Origin: JBJMLO01 sp045805265
Lineage (GTDB): Bacteria > Actinomycetota > UBA4738 > JACQTL01
Length of the DNA stretch: 64,000 nucleotides
Reading direction: 5' to 3'
NCBI GenBank assembly: GCA_045805265.1
Contig: JBJMLO010000011.1
Coordinates: forward strand, 496,001 to 560,000
The notes under the pieces are model-generated. The model searched no databases, had not been told where the DNA came from, and was given only the letters and a program-made list of their open reading frames with translations. The position numbers were made by a program, and so were the translations under genes. Of the stretch, positions 7,960 to 15,786 are shown one piece after another. How positions within the stretch are numbered: the stretch's first letter is position 1; each line of letters opens with the position of its first letter.

Positions 7960-9336
7960 CTACCCGACCGGGACTGGCGGAACGGACTCCAGGCCGGCGG
8001 CCAGCGCGTCGTCGCTGAACTCGAACTCCGGGAGCCGGTCGTGCAGGTAGTCGTCGTAGGCCTGCATGTCGAAGTGGCCGTGGCCGCACAGGTTGAACAG
8101 GATGACCTTCTCCTGGCCGGCCTCGCGGGCCGCGATCGCCTCGTCGATGACGGCGCGAATGGCGTGCGCCGGCTCGGGCGCCGGCACGATGCCCTGGGTC
8201 CGGGCGAACTGCACGGCCGCGTCGAAGATCGCGTTCTGGGTGTAGGCGCGGGCCTCCATCTTCCCGTCGCGGACGAGCAGCGAGAGCGACGGCGAGTCGC
8301 CGTGGTACCGCAGTCCGCCCGCATGGACCGGCGCGGGCACGAACGTGTGCCCGAGCGTGTACATCGGCAGCAACGGGATCGTCTCCCCGGTGTCGGCGAA
8401 GTCGTACGCGAACCGGCCCTTCGTGAGGGTGGGGCACGCCGCCGGCTCGCAGGCGACGAACGTGGCGTCGAGCTTCCCGGCGAGCTTGTCCGCCATCCAC
8501 GGGTACGCGAACCCGCCGTAGTTCGAGCCGCCACCCACGCAGCCGATCACGAAGTCCGGCGTCTCGCCGGCCATCTCCATCTGCCGCTTGGTCTCCTGTC
8601 CGATCACCGTCTGGTGCAGCAGCACGTGGTTGAGCACGCTCCCCAGCGAGTAGTTCGTCTTCGGGTCCTTCGCGGCGACCTCGACGGCCTCGCTGATGGC
8701 GATGCCCAGCGACCCGGTGGAATCGGGCGAGTCGGCCAGGATCTTCTTCCCGGCGTCCGTGGTCTCGCTCGGCGACGGGATCACGGTCGCGCCGAACGCC
8801 TCCATGAAGATCCGCCGATAGGGCTTCTGGTCGTACGAGGCCTTCACCATGTACACGACCGATTCCATCCCGAAGAACGAGCACGCCAGCGCCAGCGACG
8901 AGCCCCACTGGCCGGCGCCGGTCTCCGTCGACAGCCGTTCGATGCCCGCGGCCTTGTTGTAATGGGCCTGGGCGACCGCCGTGTTCGGCTTGTGCGAGCC
9001 CGCCGGCGAGACCCCCTCGTACTTGAAGTAGATGCGGGCCGGCGTGTCGAGGGCCCGCTCCAACCGGTGGGCCCGGAACAGCGGCGTCGGCCGCCACAGC
9101 CGGTAGACGTCGATGACCTCGCCGGGGATGTCGATCCACTCCTCGGTGGAGACCTCCTGCATGATCAGCGCCTCGGGAAACAGGGGCGCCAGGAGGTCCG
9201 GCGTGACCGGCTCGTGGGTCCCGGGGTGCAGCGGCGGCATGGGCTGGATCCCGGCCTTGACCAGCGACGGCATGATGTTGAACCACGCGGTCGGGATGTC
9301 GTCCGGTCCCAAATTGAACTGCACCCGCTCGGCCAT
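7960..9336 (-). CDS. TrpB2-type tryptophan synthase beta-like PLP enzyme
   Basis: A 458-residue PLP enzyme of the TrpB2 branch, which makes tryptophan from indole and serine, often without a partner alpha subunit. Visible are the RPTPL segment and the PLP lysine in GSHKPNTA. The phosphate-binding glycine loop is CVGGGSN, and the GAGQWG motif is also present. TrpB2 proteins carry an N-terminal extension relative to TrpB1, matching MAERVQFNLGPDDIP. ATG 9336 has GGAGG 7 bases upstream. It converges on the sigma-factor gene with only 2 bases between the stops, and no terminator hairpin is visible there. No other trp gene is in the window, so it may salvage indole or have a different native substrate. 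Confidence 0.9.
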   Translation of the reverse strand: MAERVQFNLGPDDIPTAWFNIMPSLVKAGIQPMPPLHPGTHEPVTPDLLAPLFPEALIMQEVSTEEWIDIPGEVIDVYRLWRPTPLFRAHRLERALDTPARIYFKYEGVSPAGSHKPNTAVAQAHYNKAAGIERLSTETGAGQWGSSLALACSFFGMESVVYMVKASYDQKPYRRIFMEAFGATVIPSPSETTDAGKKILADSPDSTGSLGIAISEAVEVAAKDPKTNYSLGSVLNHVLLHQTVIGQETKRQMEMAGETPDFVIGCVGGGSNYGGFAYPWMADKLAGKLDATFVACEPAACPTLTKGRFAYDFADTGETIPLLPMYTLGHTFVPAPVHAGGLRYHGDSPSLSLLVRDGKMEARAYTQNAIFDAAVQFARTQGIVPAPEPAHAIRAVIDEAIAAREAGQEKVILFNLCGHGHFDMQAYDDYLHDRLPEFEFSDDALAAGLESVPPVPVG

Positions 9337-9502
9337 GGTGCCCCTCCTCGATCGGCTCGCGTTCCGCCGACTATCCGCCGCACCGTTCGCGTCCGTCAAT
9401 TCGCGGCCGGACCAACGGTGGAACGGCGCCCTGGGGAGCGGAGTACCGTGCAGCCGAATCGGCGACCTCACCACCCGAACGATCGGAGACGACAGACAGA
9501 GC

Positions 9503-9958
9503 ATGGTCGAATTCCGCCTCGAGACCGAGATCCATTCCAGCGCCGAGCGGATCTTCGCCGCCATCGTCGACCTCCGCGGCTACGACCGCTGGCTGGGCCG
9601 GTCGAAGTCGTTTCCGGGCATCACCGAGATCAGCACCGATCCCGTCGCAGCCGGAACGACCTTCGTCGAGTCGGAGCCCAGAGGCGTGCGGCACGGGACG
9701 ATCACCGAGTTCCAGCCCCCGACGCGAGTCACCTTCCACCAACCGATGACGATGAAACCGAGGCCACTCGGATTCATCGACATCGACGTGACCTACACGC
9801 TCACGCCAAGGGGAGCCTCGACCCACCTGGGACGAGCGGTGATCCTCGGGCTGCACGGGCCCTTGCGGCTGGTCCAGCCGTTGGTGGTGCGCCAATTCCG
9901 GCGGGAAGGCCGGCGCACCATGCTCGCGCTGAAGGCCCACGCCGAGATCCCGCCCTGA
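9503..9958 (+). CDS. SRPBCC-family (START-like) protein
   Basis: A 151-residue protein with the polyketide-cyclase/dehydrase-like SRPBCC pattern: VEFRLETEIHSSAERIFAAIVDLRGYDRW at the start (strand, then helix, then conserved W), a central beta segment, and a long C-terminal helix. Such proteins have a deep ligand-binding cavity; some are cyclases, others lipid-binding or regulatory. ATG 9503 is at the start of the domain, with a GGAG-like stretch upstream. It is divergent from the TrpB2 gene (166 bases between starts) and precedes the histidine kinase gene by 69 bases. No specific ligand can be assigned. Confidence 0.72.
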   Translation: MVEFRLETEIHSSAERIFAAIVDLRGYDRWLGRSKSFPGITEISTDPVAAGTTFVESEPRGVRHGTITEFQPPTRVTFHQPMTMKPRPLGFIDIDVTYTLTPRGASTHLGRAVILGLHGPLRLVQPLVVRQFRREGRRTMLALKAHAEIPP

Positions 9959-10027
9959 CGCGACGGCGCCGCCTGGAGATCAAGGAATCGTGCGGTGGCG
10001 TCGATGGAACCACGAGGGGATGAATCG

Positions 10028-11884
10028 ATGAGCCGACAGCCCGAGACCGTAGACGAGCGGCACCGCGAGGCCGCCCGTCTGGAGGCCCTGGCCAGGGTGG
10101 CCGGGGCCGCCGCGCCGTCCAGCGGGCTCGACGCCGTTCTCACCGCCGTCGCCCGCGGCGTGGAGGAGGCGTTCGGCCTCGACGTCGTTCTCAACCTCCA
10201 CGAACCGGAGACCGACCGCTACGTCGTCCGCGCCGTGACCTCCGGCCCCGCCGCGCTGGAGGGGAGCTCGTCCTCGTTCGAGGCCTTCGAGGCCCTTCTC
10301 GACCCCCGACACGAGATCGCCAGAGACGTCTTCTTCATTCCGCACGATGCCGAGGTGCCGACCGGCGGCCTGGGTGCGGTCCACGTCACGCCGCACGAGT
10401 GGACCGGGCCGGGCCACTGGCATCCCCTGGACATGTGCATCATCCGGATGCGGACCTCGTCGGGACGGTGCGTCGGCCTCCTGTCCGTCGACTCCGCGGT
10501 CGACCAGACGATCCCGGACCTCGCCACCTTCGAGCTCCTCCGGCTGTTTGCCGTCGTGGGCGCCAACGCCATCGAGAACCACCTGCTGTCCACCGAGATC
10601 GAGTCCCTGGAGGCCGAGCGGCGGATGCGGGAGCTCCGCGAGGAGCTGGAGGACGAGGTGTCGCTCCGCCGGTCGCTCCTCGAGATCGGCGGGCGGCTGG
10701 GAGCCGCGTCGGCGGGCGGCGCCGGTGAGATCTTCCCGGTCCTGGCCGACCGGTTGGCCACGGTGGTCCCCATCAAGTCGCTCACGGTGTGGTCGGTCGA
10801 CGTGCCGGCGCGGAGGATCGAGGCCGCGTTCCACTCGGAGCCCGAGATCGCGGAGGCCGTCCTGGCGCACCGATTCGACTTCGGCACGGGCGCCACCGGC
10901 CGGTCGGTCGCCACCGGCGAGAGCGTGATCGCGAACGAAGGCGAGTCCGTCCAGGCCAGGGTCGACATCGCCGGCGAGGGGCCCGACGTCCGCGAGCACG
11001 TCATGGCGGTGCCGGTTCTGGTCGAGGACCGGGCCAAGGTGGTGCTGACGCTCCGGCGGGCGGCCACCCAGGAACCCTTCACGCAGGACGACGCCCGGCG
11101 GGCCGAGCTGTTCGCCCAGCACGCGGCCTCCGCGTTCCTGCTGCAGGAGCTGGCCGAGAGCCGCCGGCAGCTCGCCGAGAAGGTCGAGGAGCTCGAGGCC
11201 CTGAACCACCACAAGGACGCCTTCGTGGCCGGCGTGTCCCACGAGCTCCGGACCCCGCTCACCGCGATCATCGGCAACGTGATGACGGTGGCCGGCCTGG
11301 GGGACATGCTCGGCGCGGACGATCGCCGGGGACTGCTCGTCGCTGCAGAGCGCCAGGCCAAGCGGCTCGGAGAGCTCCTGGAGAACCTGCTGGCGGAGTC
11401 CCGCCTGGCGGGGCAGGATCCCATGTTGAGCCTCGTGTCCGTGGACGTCCGGTCGTTCGTCGAGGAGGTGGCCGAGACCGTCCGGTTCCGGGCGCCGGAC
11501 CGGGCGGTGACGGCGCGGGTGAAGGGGCGGCCGACGGTCGTGACCGACCGTACGCTGTTGTACCGGATCCTTTTCAACCTCGGGGACAACGCCCTGAAGT
11601 ACTCCGACGGCCCGGTCACGATGTCGGCCAAGGAGGAGGACGGCGGGGTGTGCTTCCAGGTCGGCGACCAGGGGATCGGCATCGACCCGGAGCGAATCCC
11701 CCTCGTGTTCGAGCAGTTCTCCCAGGTGGACCCATCGGACAACCGCCGGGTGGGCGGGGTGGGGCTCGGGTTGCACCTGGTGCGCGCGGCCGCGGAGGCG
11801 CTGGGGGGGAACATCCGCGTGGACAGCCGCCTGGGCGAGGGGTCGACCTTCAGCGTCTGGCTCCCGTCCCTGCAGGCCGAGTAG
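10028..11884 (+). CDS. GAF-domain sensor histidine kinase
   Basis: A 618-residue soluble kinase with no membrane segment. It has two GAF-like sensor regions (about residues 20-190 and 215-375), a coiled-coil linker, and a HisKA domain with FVAGVSHELRTPLTAI (phosphoacceptor His at about residue 402). An HATPase domain follows with N box NLGDNALKYS, G1 DQGIGI and G2 GVGLGLHL. ATG 10028 is preceded by GAGGGG. No response regulator is adjacent, so it is an orphan kinase; the nearest receiver-like gene is at 61662-62030, far away. The GAF domains suggest sensing of a small molecule or redox/gas signal. Confidence 0.9.
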   Translation: MSRQPETVDERHREAARLEALARVAGAAAPSSGLDAVLTAVARGVEEAFGLDVVLNLHEPETDRYVVRAVTSGPAALEGSSSSFEAFEALLDPRHEIARDVFFIPHDAEVPTGGLGAVHVTPHEWTGPGHWHPLDMCIIRMRTSSGRCVGLLSVDSAVDQTIPDLATFELLRLFAVVGANAIENHLLSTEIESLEAERRMRELREELEDEVSLRRSLLEIGGRLGAASAGGAGEIFPVLADRLATVVPIKSLTVWSVDVPARRIEAAFHSEPEIAEAVLAHRFDFGTGATGRSVATGESVIANEGESVQARVDIAGEGPDVREHVMAVPVLVEDRAKVVLTLRRAATQEPFTQDDARRAELFAQHAASAFLLQELAESRRQLAEKVEELEALNHHKDAFVAGVSHELRTPLTAIIGNVMTVAGLGDMLGADDRRGLLVAAERQAKRLGELLENLLAESRLAGQDPMLSLVSVDVRSFVEEVAETVRFRAPDRAVTARVKGRPTVVTDRTLLYRILFNLGDNALKYSDGPVTMSAKEEDGGVCFQVGDQGIGIDPERIPLVFEQFSQVDPSDNRRVGGVGLGLHLVRAAAEALGGNIRVDSRLGEGSTFSVWLPSLQAE

Positions 11885-11954
11885 CTCCGAGCCGGCTCGG
11901 TCCCTGGAGGCGAGGAGTTCCGGGCCCGTTTCGTCCCGAATCCGGCTGGGTTCC

Positions 11955-11984
11955 TTTCACCTCGGCCGCCGGTCCCGTACAACT
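11955..11984 (+). promoter_or_regulatory. SigA-type promoter of the deacetylase gene, leaderless
   Basis: TTTCAC (11955-11960), a 17-base spacer and TACAACT (11978-11984). The expected transcription start falls on or next to the GTG at 11991, so the mRNA should be leaderless. Confidence 0.55.
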
Positions 11985-11990
11985 ACGGTT

Positions 11991-13076
11991 GTGCGAAGAG
12001 GAACTCGATCCCGAATCCGCTCCCTGGGGCGACTGCAGGCCGTCGCCGTGGTCGTCGCGCTCGCGATTCCGGTGGTCACGGCCGAGCGGGCCCGGGACCT
12101 GGCCCCGCCGATCGGCGTGGAGATCGGGCACCGGGTGCGCTACCTCTCCCCGGACACCACCTTCGGCGACGTCGTGCGGACGTTCCACCTCCACGCCCAC
12201 ACCGGCGCGCTGCTCGACGTGGAGGGCGTGGTCCTCGATCCCGCGCGGTTCCCCGGCCAGATCCTGCTGAACGGCTCGCCCGGCGTGGATTCCGCCCCGC
12301 TCTCCGACGGGGACGAGGTCAGTGTGGTGAACAGGCCGGACCGCACCGAGGACACGGAGCGCATGGTCATCCCGGTCCCCGCGGGCCAGCAGGGGGACCC
12401 GCAGTTCTACCTGGGAACGACGCCCGGCGAGCAGATCGTCGAGACAGGCAAGATCTCGGGGAAGATCGCCTCGTCGATCTTCCACGCCACCGGGCCGACG
12501 GCGACGCCCAACGCGGTGGCGCTGACGTTCGACGACGGCCCGAACCCCGTCTACACGCCGCAGATCCTCGCGATCCTCCAGCGGTTCGGCGTGCAGGCCA
12601 CCTTCTTCTGCATCGGGTTCGAGGTCCGGGACCATCCCGAGGTGCTGCAGCAGGAGCTCGCCGCCGGCATGACCATCGGGAACCACTCCTGGGACCACCC
12701 CACGAGCCCGCCGTTCCGCGACCTGTCGCCGCAGCGGACACGGAGCGAGATCCAGCAGGCCACCGACGAGCTCCACACCCTGGGGGTGGACCCCTTCGTG
12801 TTCCGGCCGCCGGGGGGGACTTTCGACGACCAGGAGGTCGCCATCGCCCGCGAGCTGGGGTTTCGGGTGGTGCTGTGGTCGGTCGATCCGCAGGACTGGC
12901 GGAGCGAAGCCACCCCCAAGCAGATCGCGAAGAACGTGCTCGACCACGTGCACGCCGGCTCCATCGTGATCATGCACGACGGCGGGGGGGATCAGATCGC
13001 GACGGTCCGGGCACTGCCCCGGATCATCAAGGGCATCCGGAAGATGGGCCTCGACTTCCAGCCGCTGTTCCGCTGA
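11991..13076 (+). CDS. secreted polysaccharide deacetylase with N-terminal ubiquitin-like domain
   Basis: A 361-residue exported carbohydrate esterase family 4 (NodB-type) protein. A signal anchor spans about residues 14-30. A roughly 80-residue region follows (VEIGHRVRYLSPDTTFGD to DGDEVSVVN) whose strand pattern and terminal L-x-D-G-D-E-V look like a beta-grasp fold. The NodB domain has motif 1 TFDDGP (metal-binding Asp), motif 2 HSWDHP (metal His residues), FRPPGG, and a C-terminal IVIMHDGG. It should remove N-acetyl groups from peptidoglycan or another cell-envelope glycan. GTG 11991 is a leaderless start. The next gene cluster is the transposon, so no operon partner is visible. Confidence 0.87.
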   Translation: MRRGTRSRIRSLGRLQAVAVVVALAIPVVTAERARDLAPPIGVEIGHRVRYLSPDTTFGDVVRTFHLHAHTGALLDVEGVVLDPARFPGQILLNGSPGVDSAPLSDGDEVSVVNRPDRTEDTERMVIPVPAGQQGDPQFYLGTTPGEQIVETGKISGKIASSIFHATGPTATPNAVALTFDDGPNPVYTPQILAILQRFGVQATFFCIGFEVRDHPEVLQQELAAGMTIGNHSWDHPTSPPFRDLSPQRTRSEIQQATDELHTLGVDPFVFRPPGGTFDDQEVAIARELGFRVVLWSVDPQDWRSEATPKQIAKNVLDHVHAGSIVIMHDGGGDQIATVRALPRIIKGIRKMGLDFQPLFR

Positions 13077-13136
13077 CCTGGCTGGTCGAGACCGAGGGCC
13101 CACCTGGTCGACACCGAACGCCCGCCGCCACGCGGC

Positions 13137-13144
13137 CTTGACAT
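13137..13144. repeat. left target-site duplication of the transposon
   Basis: The octamer CTTGACAT directly outside the left terminal repeat is repeated at 15797-15804 on the same strand outside the right end (9 bases if the preceding C is counted). IS1595-family elements characteristically make 8-bp duplications. Confidence 0.75.
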
Positions 13145-13168
13145 GGTGATGACTTACTTGGCTCACCC
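13145..13168 (+). repeat. left terminal inverted repeat
   Basis: Begins GGT and contains ACTTACTTGGCTCACCC (13152-13168), which matches 15 of 17 bases of the reverse complement of 15776-15792. There is a 3-base length difference near the outer tip. Confidence 0.72.
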
Positions 13169-13173
13169 TGAGG

Positions 13174-13356
13174 CTAGGAGCGTTTCTCCCGCTTCCCTTC
13201 AGCCTCTAGAGCCTGGACCCGCTGGGACAGGCGCTCCACGTCGCGCTCAAGCTGCCTGATCCGCTGGATAGGATGGCGACCCGATCCGCCCCACAAGAAA
13301 CGCCTGAGGCCGGTAGCGCGTTGGGAGTAGTCAGGTTCGGCGCTGTCGTTTCTCAC
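13174..13356 (-). CDS. small coiled-coil protein, transposon cargo gene 4
   Basis: A 60-residue protein from GTG 13356 (GAGG 6-9 bases upstream). It overlaps the end of cargo gene 3 by 26 bases. The C-terminal half (RQLERDVERLSQRVQALEAE) is a clear heptad-repeat coiled coil, and the tail is basic (KREKRS). The N-terminal part GLRRFLWGGSG may be a short amphipathic segment. No family recognised. It is the last gene before the left end of the element, only 5 bases from the terminal repeat. It could be an oligomerising partner of the other cargo proteins; this is unproven. Confidence 0.55.
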   Translation of the reverse strand: MRNDSAEPDYSQRATGLRRFLWGGSGRHPIQRIRQLERDVERLSQRVQALEAEGKREKRS

Positions 13357-13504
13357 GACGGGCCTCGGCCTCCTGGACTTCACGCTTGGGGACGCGGACG
13401 AGCTTGCGGGTGAGGTCTTCAAACCGCTCGAAAGGCGACGGGCGCTTCCCGTTGGAGTCGGGAGCGCCCGTCTTGGCAGTGCCACCCTTGCTCTTGTCTG
13501 TCAT
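13331..13504 (-). CDS. small basic protein, transposon cargo gene 3
   Basis: A 57-residue protein from ATG 13504, whose ATG overlaps the TGA of cargo gene 2 (ATGA). It has a disordered lysine/glycine-rich N-terminus, then RFEDLTRKLVRVPKREVQEAE, a short pattern (F-x-x-L-x-x-x-L-x-x-V-P-K) that I have the impression recurs in small proteins beside toxin-like genes, and a strongly basic tail REKRQRR. No defined family. The tight coupling with the RelA/SpoT gene suggests a joint function, for example antitoxin or cofactor; inference only. Confidence 0.6.
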   Translation of the reverse strand: MTDKSKGGTAKTGAPDSNGKRPSPFERFEDLTRKLVRVPKREVQEAEARREKRQRRT

Positions 13505-13758
13505 CCCACGTCCAGGTCGGCAAGGTACTTGGAGATCGCTACGGTGCCGTCGAAGTAGTTGGCGTGTGTGATGCGGACAGTCTCGATCGAGTCGGACCCG
13601 ATCAGGACGATCTCCACGTCCCGCTTGCCGCCGTACTCGCGTTCCTTCGCGGCGTAAGCCTGCACAGCCCGGTCTCCGTCGGAGCCGAACGGGATCTCCT
13701 CGACCAAGCGCCCCGCGCCATGGTCGAAGACAAGTAGGAAGTGTTGGATGTCGCTCAT
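13501..13758 (-). CDS. 85-residue protein coupled to RelA/SpoT gene, candidate antitoxin
   Basis: From ATG 13758, overlapping the stop of the RelA/SpoT gene by 4 bases (ATGA), and itself overlapped by the next gene in the same way. The sequence starts with strand-like HFLLVFDHGAGRLVEEIPFG, followed by a helix (AVQAYAAKEREYG) and a second strand (VEIVLIGSDSIETVRITHANYF). This gives a compact alpha/beta domain with a conserved-looking THANYF end. I recall similar small proteins next to stand-alone alarmone synthetases in actinobacteria, but no named family can be given. The position immediately downstream of a monofunctional synthetase is where antitoxins of toxSAS systems are often found. Confidence 0.68.
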   Translation of the reverse strand: MSDIQHFLLVFDHGAGRLVEEIPFGSDGDRAVQAYAAKEREYGGKRDVEIVLIGSDSIETVRITHANYFDGTVAISKYLADLDVG

Positions 13759-14507
13759 GGCCCGGAACTCCCGTCGCTAGGCCGTGCCACCAAGAAGGGT
13801 AGCGCATCCTTGCGGAGCGCATCGATCCTGCTCACCAGGGTTGTATCGACGGTTTCCCCCCTCTCCTCAAACTCCATGGCCTCTGATACCGCTTCCATCA
13901 GCGCCAAGACCTCCGGTGCGCCGTACCCGCTCTTCAGGTCCTGCCCTATCTTCCACCCTAGACGCTCGACTGTGAAGGCCCATTCGTGCATCGTCGGAGT
14001 ACGAAGCTGTATCTCGATGCTCCGAGGCGGGTCTCCGTAGCGGACCATGACGTGGACCCCTCGATACCCGGACTGTCGTGGGTCCTTGATGTAGTCGTCT
14101 ACCCTCGGAGGCGACCCGGTTCTCGCGACAGTGTTCCTTACCAGCTTCGCCTCTACGCGCCGCAGTTCTTTGACGCTCTGGACGATGGCGCGGCATCCCC
14201 CGATGTCCTGCATCGTCGTCAAGGCCATCGTCGGGTGACGTGCCAGCTTCCCGACGATCGTCTGCATCTGCTTGAGCCGCTGGGAGATTTGCGCTTGGCA
14301 CCCCTGCGACTTCACAACGGACCGGAGACCCATGTTGGCGCTGGTGAGGGGCTTCCGGTGGCTGGCGCGGTAGTCCGCGATCACGTCGAGCCAGTGGAAC
14401 ACCTCCTCGTCAGGAAGCTCCACCTCTGCGTTCCACAGTGCGCGAAGTCGCCGACCAGCCTTGTTGACCTGGCTGATCGAGTCGGTGGCCACCTTGATCG
14501 CCGGCAT
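13755..14507 (-). CDS. RelA/SpoT-domain alarmone synthetase (small, no hydrolase domain)
   Basis: A 250-residue protein containing only the nucleotide-pyrophosphotransferase domain, with no HD hydrolase, TGS or ACT domains. Visible motifs are ISQRLKQMQTIVGKLAR (residues 74-90; R77 and K79), DIGGCRAIV (D101, metal-binding, R106), DYIKDPRQSGYRGVH (138-152), and EIQLRTPTMHEWA (165-177; E165 the second acidic catalytic residue). All residues expected for synthesis of (p)ppGpp-type products, or for tRNA pyrophosphorylation as in some toxSAS enzymes, are retained. An N-terminal helical stretch of about 70 residues precedes the domain. ATG 14507; no strong ribosome site. It lies inside the transposon as first gene of a four-gene operon. 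The pairing with tiny overlapping genes suggests a toxin-antitoxin type module rather than housekeeping stringent response. Confidence 0.82.
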   Translation of the reverse strand: MPAIKVATDSISQVNKAGRRLRALWNAEVELPDEEVFHWLDVIADYRASHRKPLTSANMGLRSVVKSQGCQAQISQRLKQMQTIVGKLARHPTMALTTMQDIGGCRAIVQSVKELRRVEAKLVRNTVARTGSPPRVDDYIKDPRQSGYRGVHVMVRYGDPPRSIEIQLRTPTMHEWAFTVERLGWKIGQDLKSGYGAPEVLALMEAVSEAMEFEERGETVDTTLVSRIDALRKDALPFLVARPSDGSSGP

Positions 14508-14812
14508 GGTGGGGCCAGCCTACTACCGGGGTCCGGGCTGGGGGCCCGTACCAAGGGCCCCCAAGCCCCGGATAGGAGCCGGGGGCCGGGCCGTACCAGT
14601 AGCCTTCCCCCCGCTCCGTCCATCGAGCCGAGAAATCCGGGGGAAGGGTGCGTGCACACGCCAATAAGGGGTGCTACGCTCGCGCTGTCTCGACCCAATT
14701 ATGAAATTCCCCGGCCTCCGTGTTGGTAGCACGGGGGCCGAAGTTGTCTGGTACTTCGACCGGGACCGTACACCGTGAGCAGGGCGAATAGTGGGATTTC
14801 GCCCTCCGCACT
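14508..14812. other. non-coding segment inside the transposon with strong hairpins
   Basis: No gene was seen in these 305 bases. They hold the transposase 3' end signals and the leader of the cargo operon. Visible structures are a perfect 8-bp stem at 14540-14547/14555-14562, close to the RelA/SpoT start; a stem with one mismatch around 14713-14744; and the hairpin at 14782-14804. A weak minus-strand promoter for the cargo operon may lie near 14660-14705. Whether the 14540-14562 stem regulates the operon is unknown. Confidence 0.5.
14782..14804 (-). terminator. hairpin after the transposase gene
   Basis: Perfect 7-bp stem GGGCGAA (14782-14788) with TTCGCCC (14798-14804), 9 bases beyond the transposase stop. 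There is no U-tract, so if it terminates, it is not a classical intrinsic terminator. Confidence 0.4.
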
Positions 14813-15751
14813 CTAGTGGCGCTTGCCCGTCAGCCCGTCCCACGTCAGCCGACGACCAGCGACCATCCCGAGCACTCCCGCGAACCGCCCGAGGTCGTCG
14901 TCCTTGCGGGCGTTGAAGCGGTAGACCTGCTCGTCCAAGTATCTGAACAGGTGGAACGGCTCGACGCTGACGTAGGTGCCCTTGAGGCCCCGCTTGAGCA
15001 GACTCCAGAAGTTCTCGATGGTATTGGTGTGGACCTGGCCCCGAACGTACTCGACCGCGTGGTCAACGGTCTCATGGTCGTAAGCGGCTTCAAGCCCGGT
15101 GTAGGACGGGAGCGCGTCGGTGTAGACCGCTGATCCACGTGCCACGTTCCCCAGCACACGGGGAGCGAGTGACTGCCTCCGAGTATCCGGAACGATCATG
15201 GCGCGGGCCCTTCCCCCGCGCTCGACCATGCCGAGCACCTTGGCCTTGTCGTTGCCGCCGGGACTCTTGATCTTGCGAGCCCGGATGTGCTGGTGCATGT
15301 TCCGGGCCTTCCCACCGATGAACGTCTCATCGACCTCAACCTCGCCCGACAACCGATCGAACGAGCCGGTCTGCATGGCGAGCCGGACACGGTGAAGGAC
15401 GAACCACGCCGACTTCTGAGTGATTCCTATGGAGCGGGCCAGCTCGTGCGAGGACACGCCGTTCTTGGCATTGGCGATGAGCCAGATCGAGCAGAGCCAT
15501 TTGTCGAGCGGGATCGCGCTGTCCTCGAAGATGGTCCCGACCTTGACCGAGAACTGGCGGCGGCACGTCTTGTTCTTGCACTTCCACAGCCTCCGGGTCT
15601 TGATGTAGCCGTGGTCCTGGCCGCCGCAGTCGGGGCAGATCGGACCTTCGGGCCACCGGAGGCGAGCCACGAACTCGGTCGCCACGTCGAGGTCCGCGAA
15701 GTACCTGGCGGCTTCGAGGAGGGTGGTGGGGAGGCGGTCCTTCGTGCTCAT
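14813..15751 (-). CDS. IS1595-family (ISXO2-like) transposase
   Basis: A 312-residue DDE transposase. The N-terminal zinc ribbon has CPDCGG and, 18 residues later, CKNKTC. A helix-turn-helix-like region follows (SSHELARSIGITQKSAWFVLHRVR). The ISXO2 catalytic core has EVEVDETFIGG (first Asp), VYTDALPSYTGL (second Asp) and HTNTIENFWSLLKRGLKGTY (N...E motif). It appears full-length and intact, so the element may be active. ATG 15751 has no ribosome site but a -10 TAGACT 6 bases upstream, indicating a leaderless mRNA. Transcribed towards the cargo operon, so read-through could also express the cargo. Confidence 0.93.
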   Translation of the reverse strand: MSTKDRLPTTLLEAARYFADLDVATEFVARLRWPEGPICPDCGGQDHGYIKTRRLWKCKNKTCRRQFSVKVGTIFEDSAIPLDKWLCSIWLIANAKNGVSSHELARSIGITQKSAWFVLHRVRLAMQTGSFDRLSGEVEVDETFIGGKARNMHQHIRARKIKSPGGNDKAKVLGMVERGGRARAMIVPDTRRQSLAPRVLGNVARGSAVYTDALPSYTGLEAAYDHETVDHAVEYVRGQVHTNTIENFWSLLKRGLKGTYVSVEPFHLFRYLDEQVYRFNARKDDDLGRFAGVLGMVAGRRLTWDGLTGKRH

Positions 15752-15757
15752 GTGGTG

Positions 15758-15786
15758 AGTCTACTGCCTAACCCCGGGTGTGTCAA
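15758..15786 (-). promoter_or_regulatory. transposase promoter with -35 inside the terminal repeat
   Basis: On the minus strand, TTGACA (15786-15781), exactly 17 bases, then TAGACT (15763-15758), 6 bases before the ATG. The -35 is part of the right terminal inverted repeat, so transposase binding at the end could repress its own transcription. Confidence 0.7.

Noticed and set aside
6551..9286. Long minus-strand open frame opposite the sigma factor gene
   Set aside because: The part over 6683-7957 is antisense to a clear sigma factor, and the rest is out of frame with TrpB2. It has no family features.
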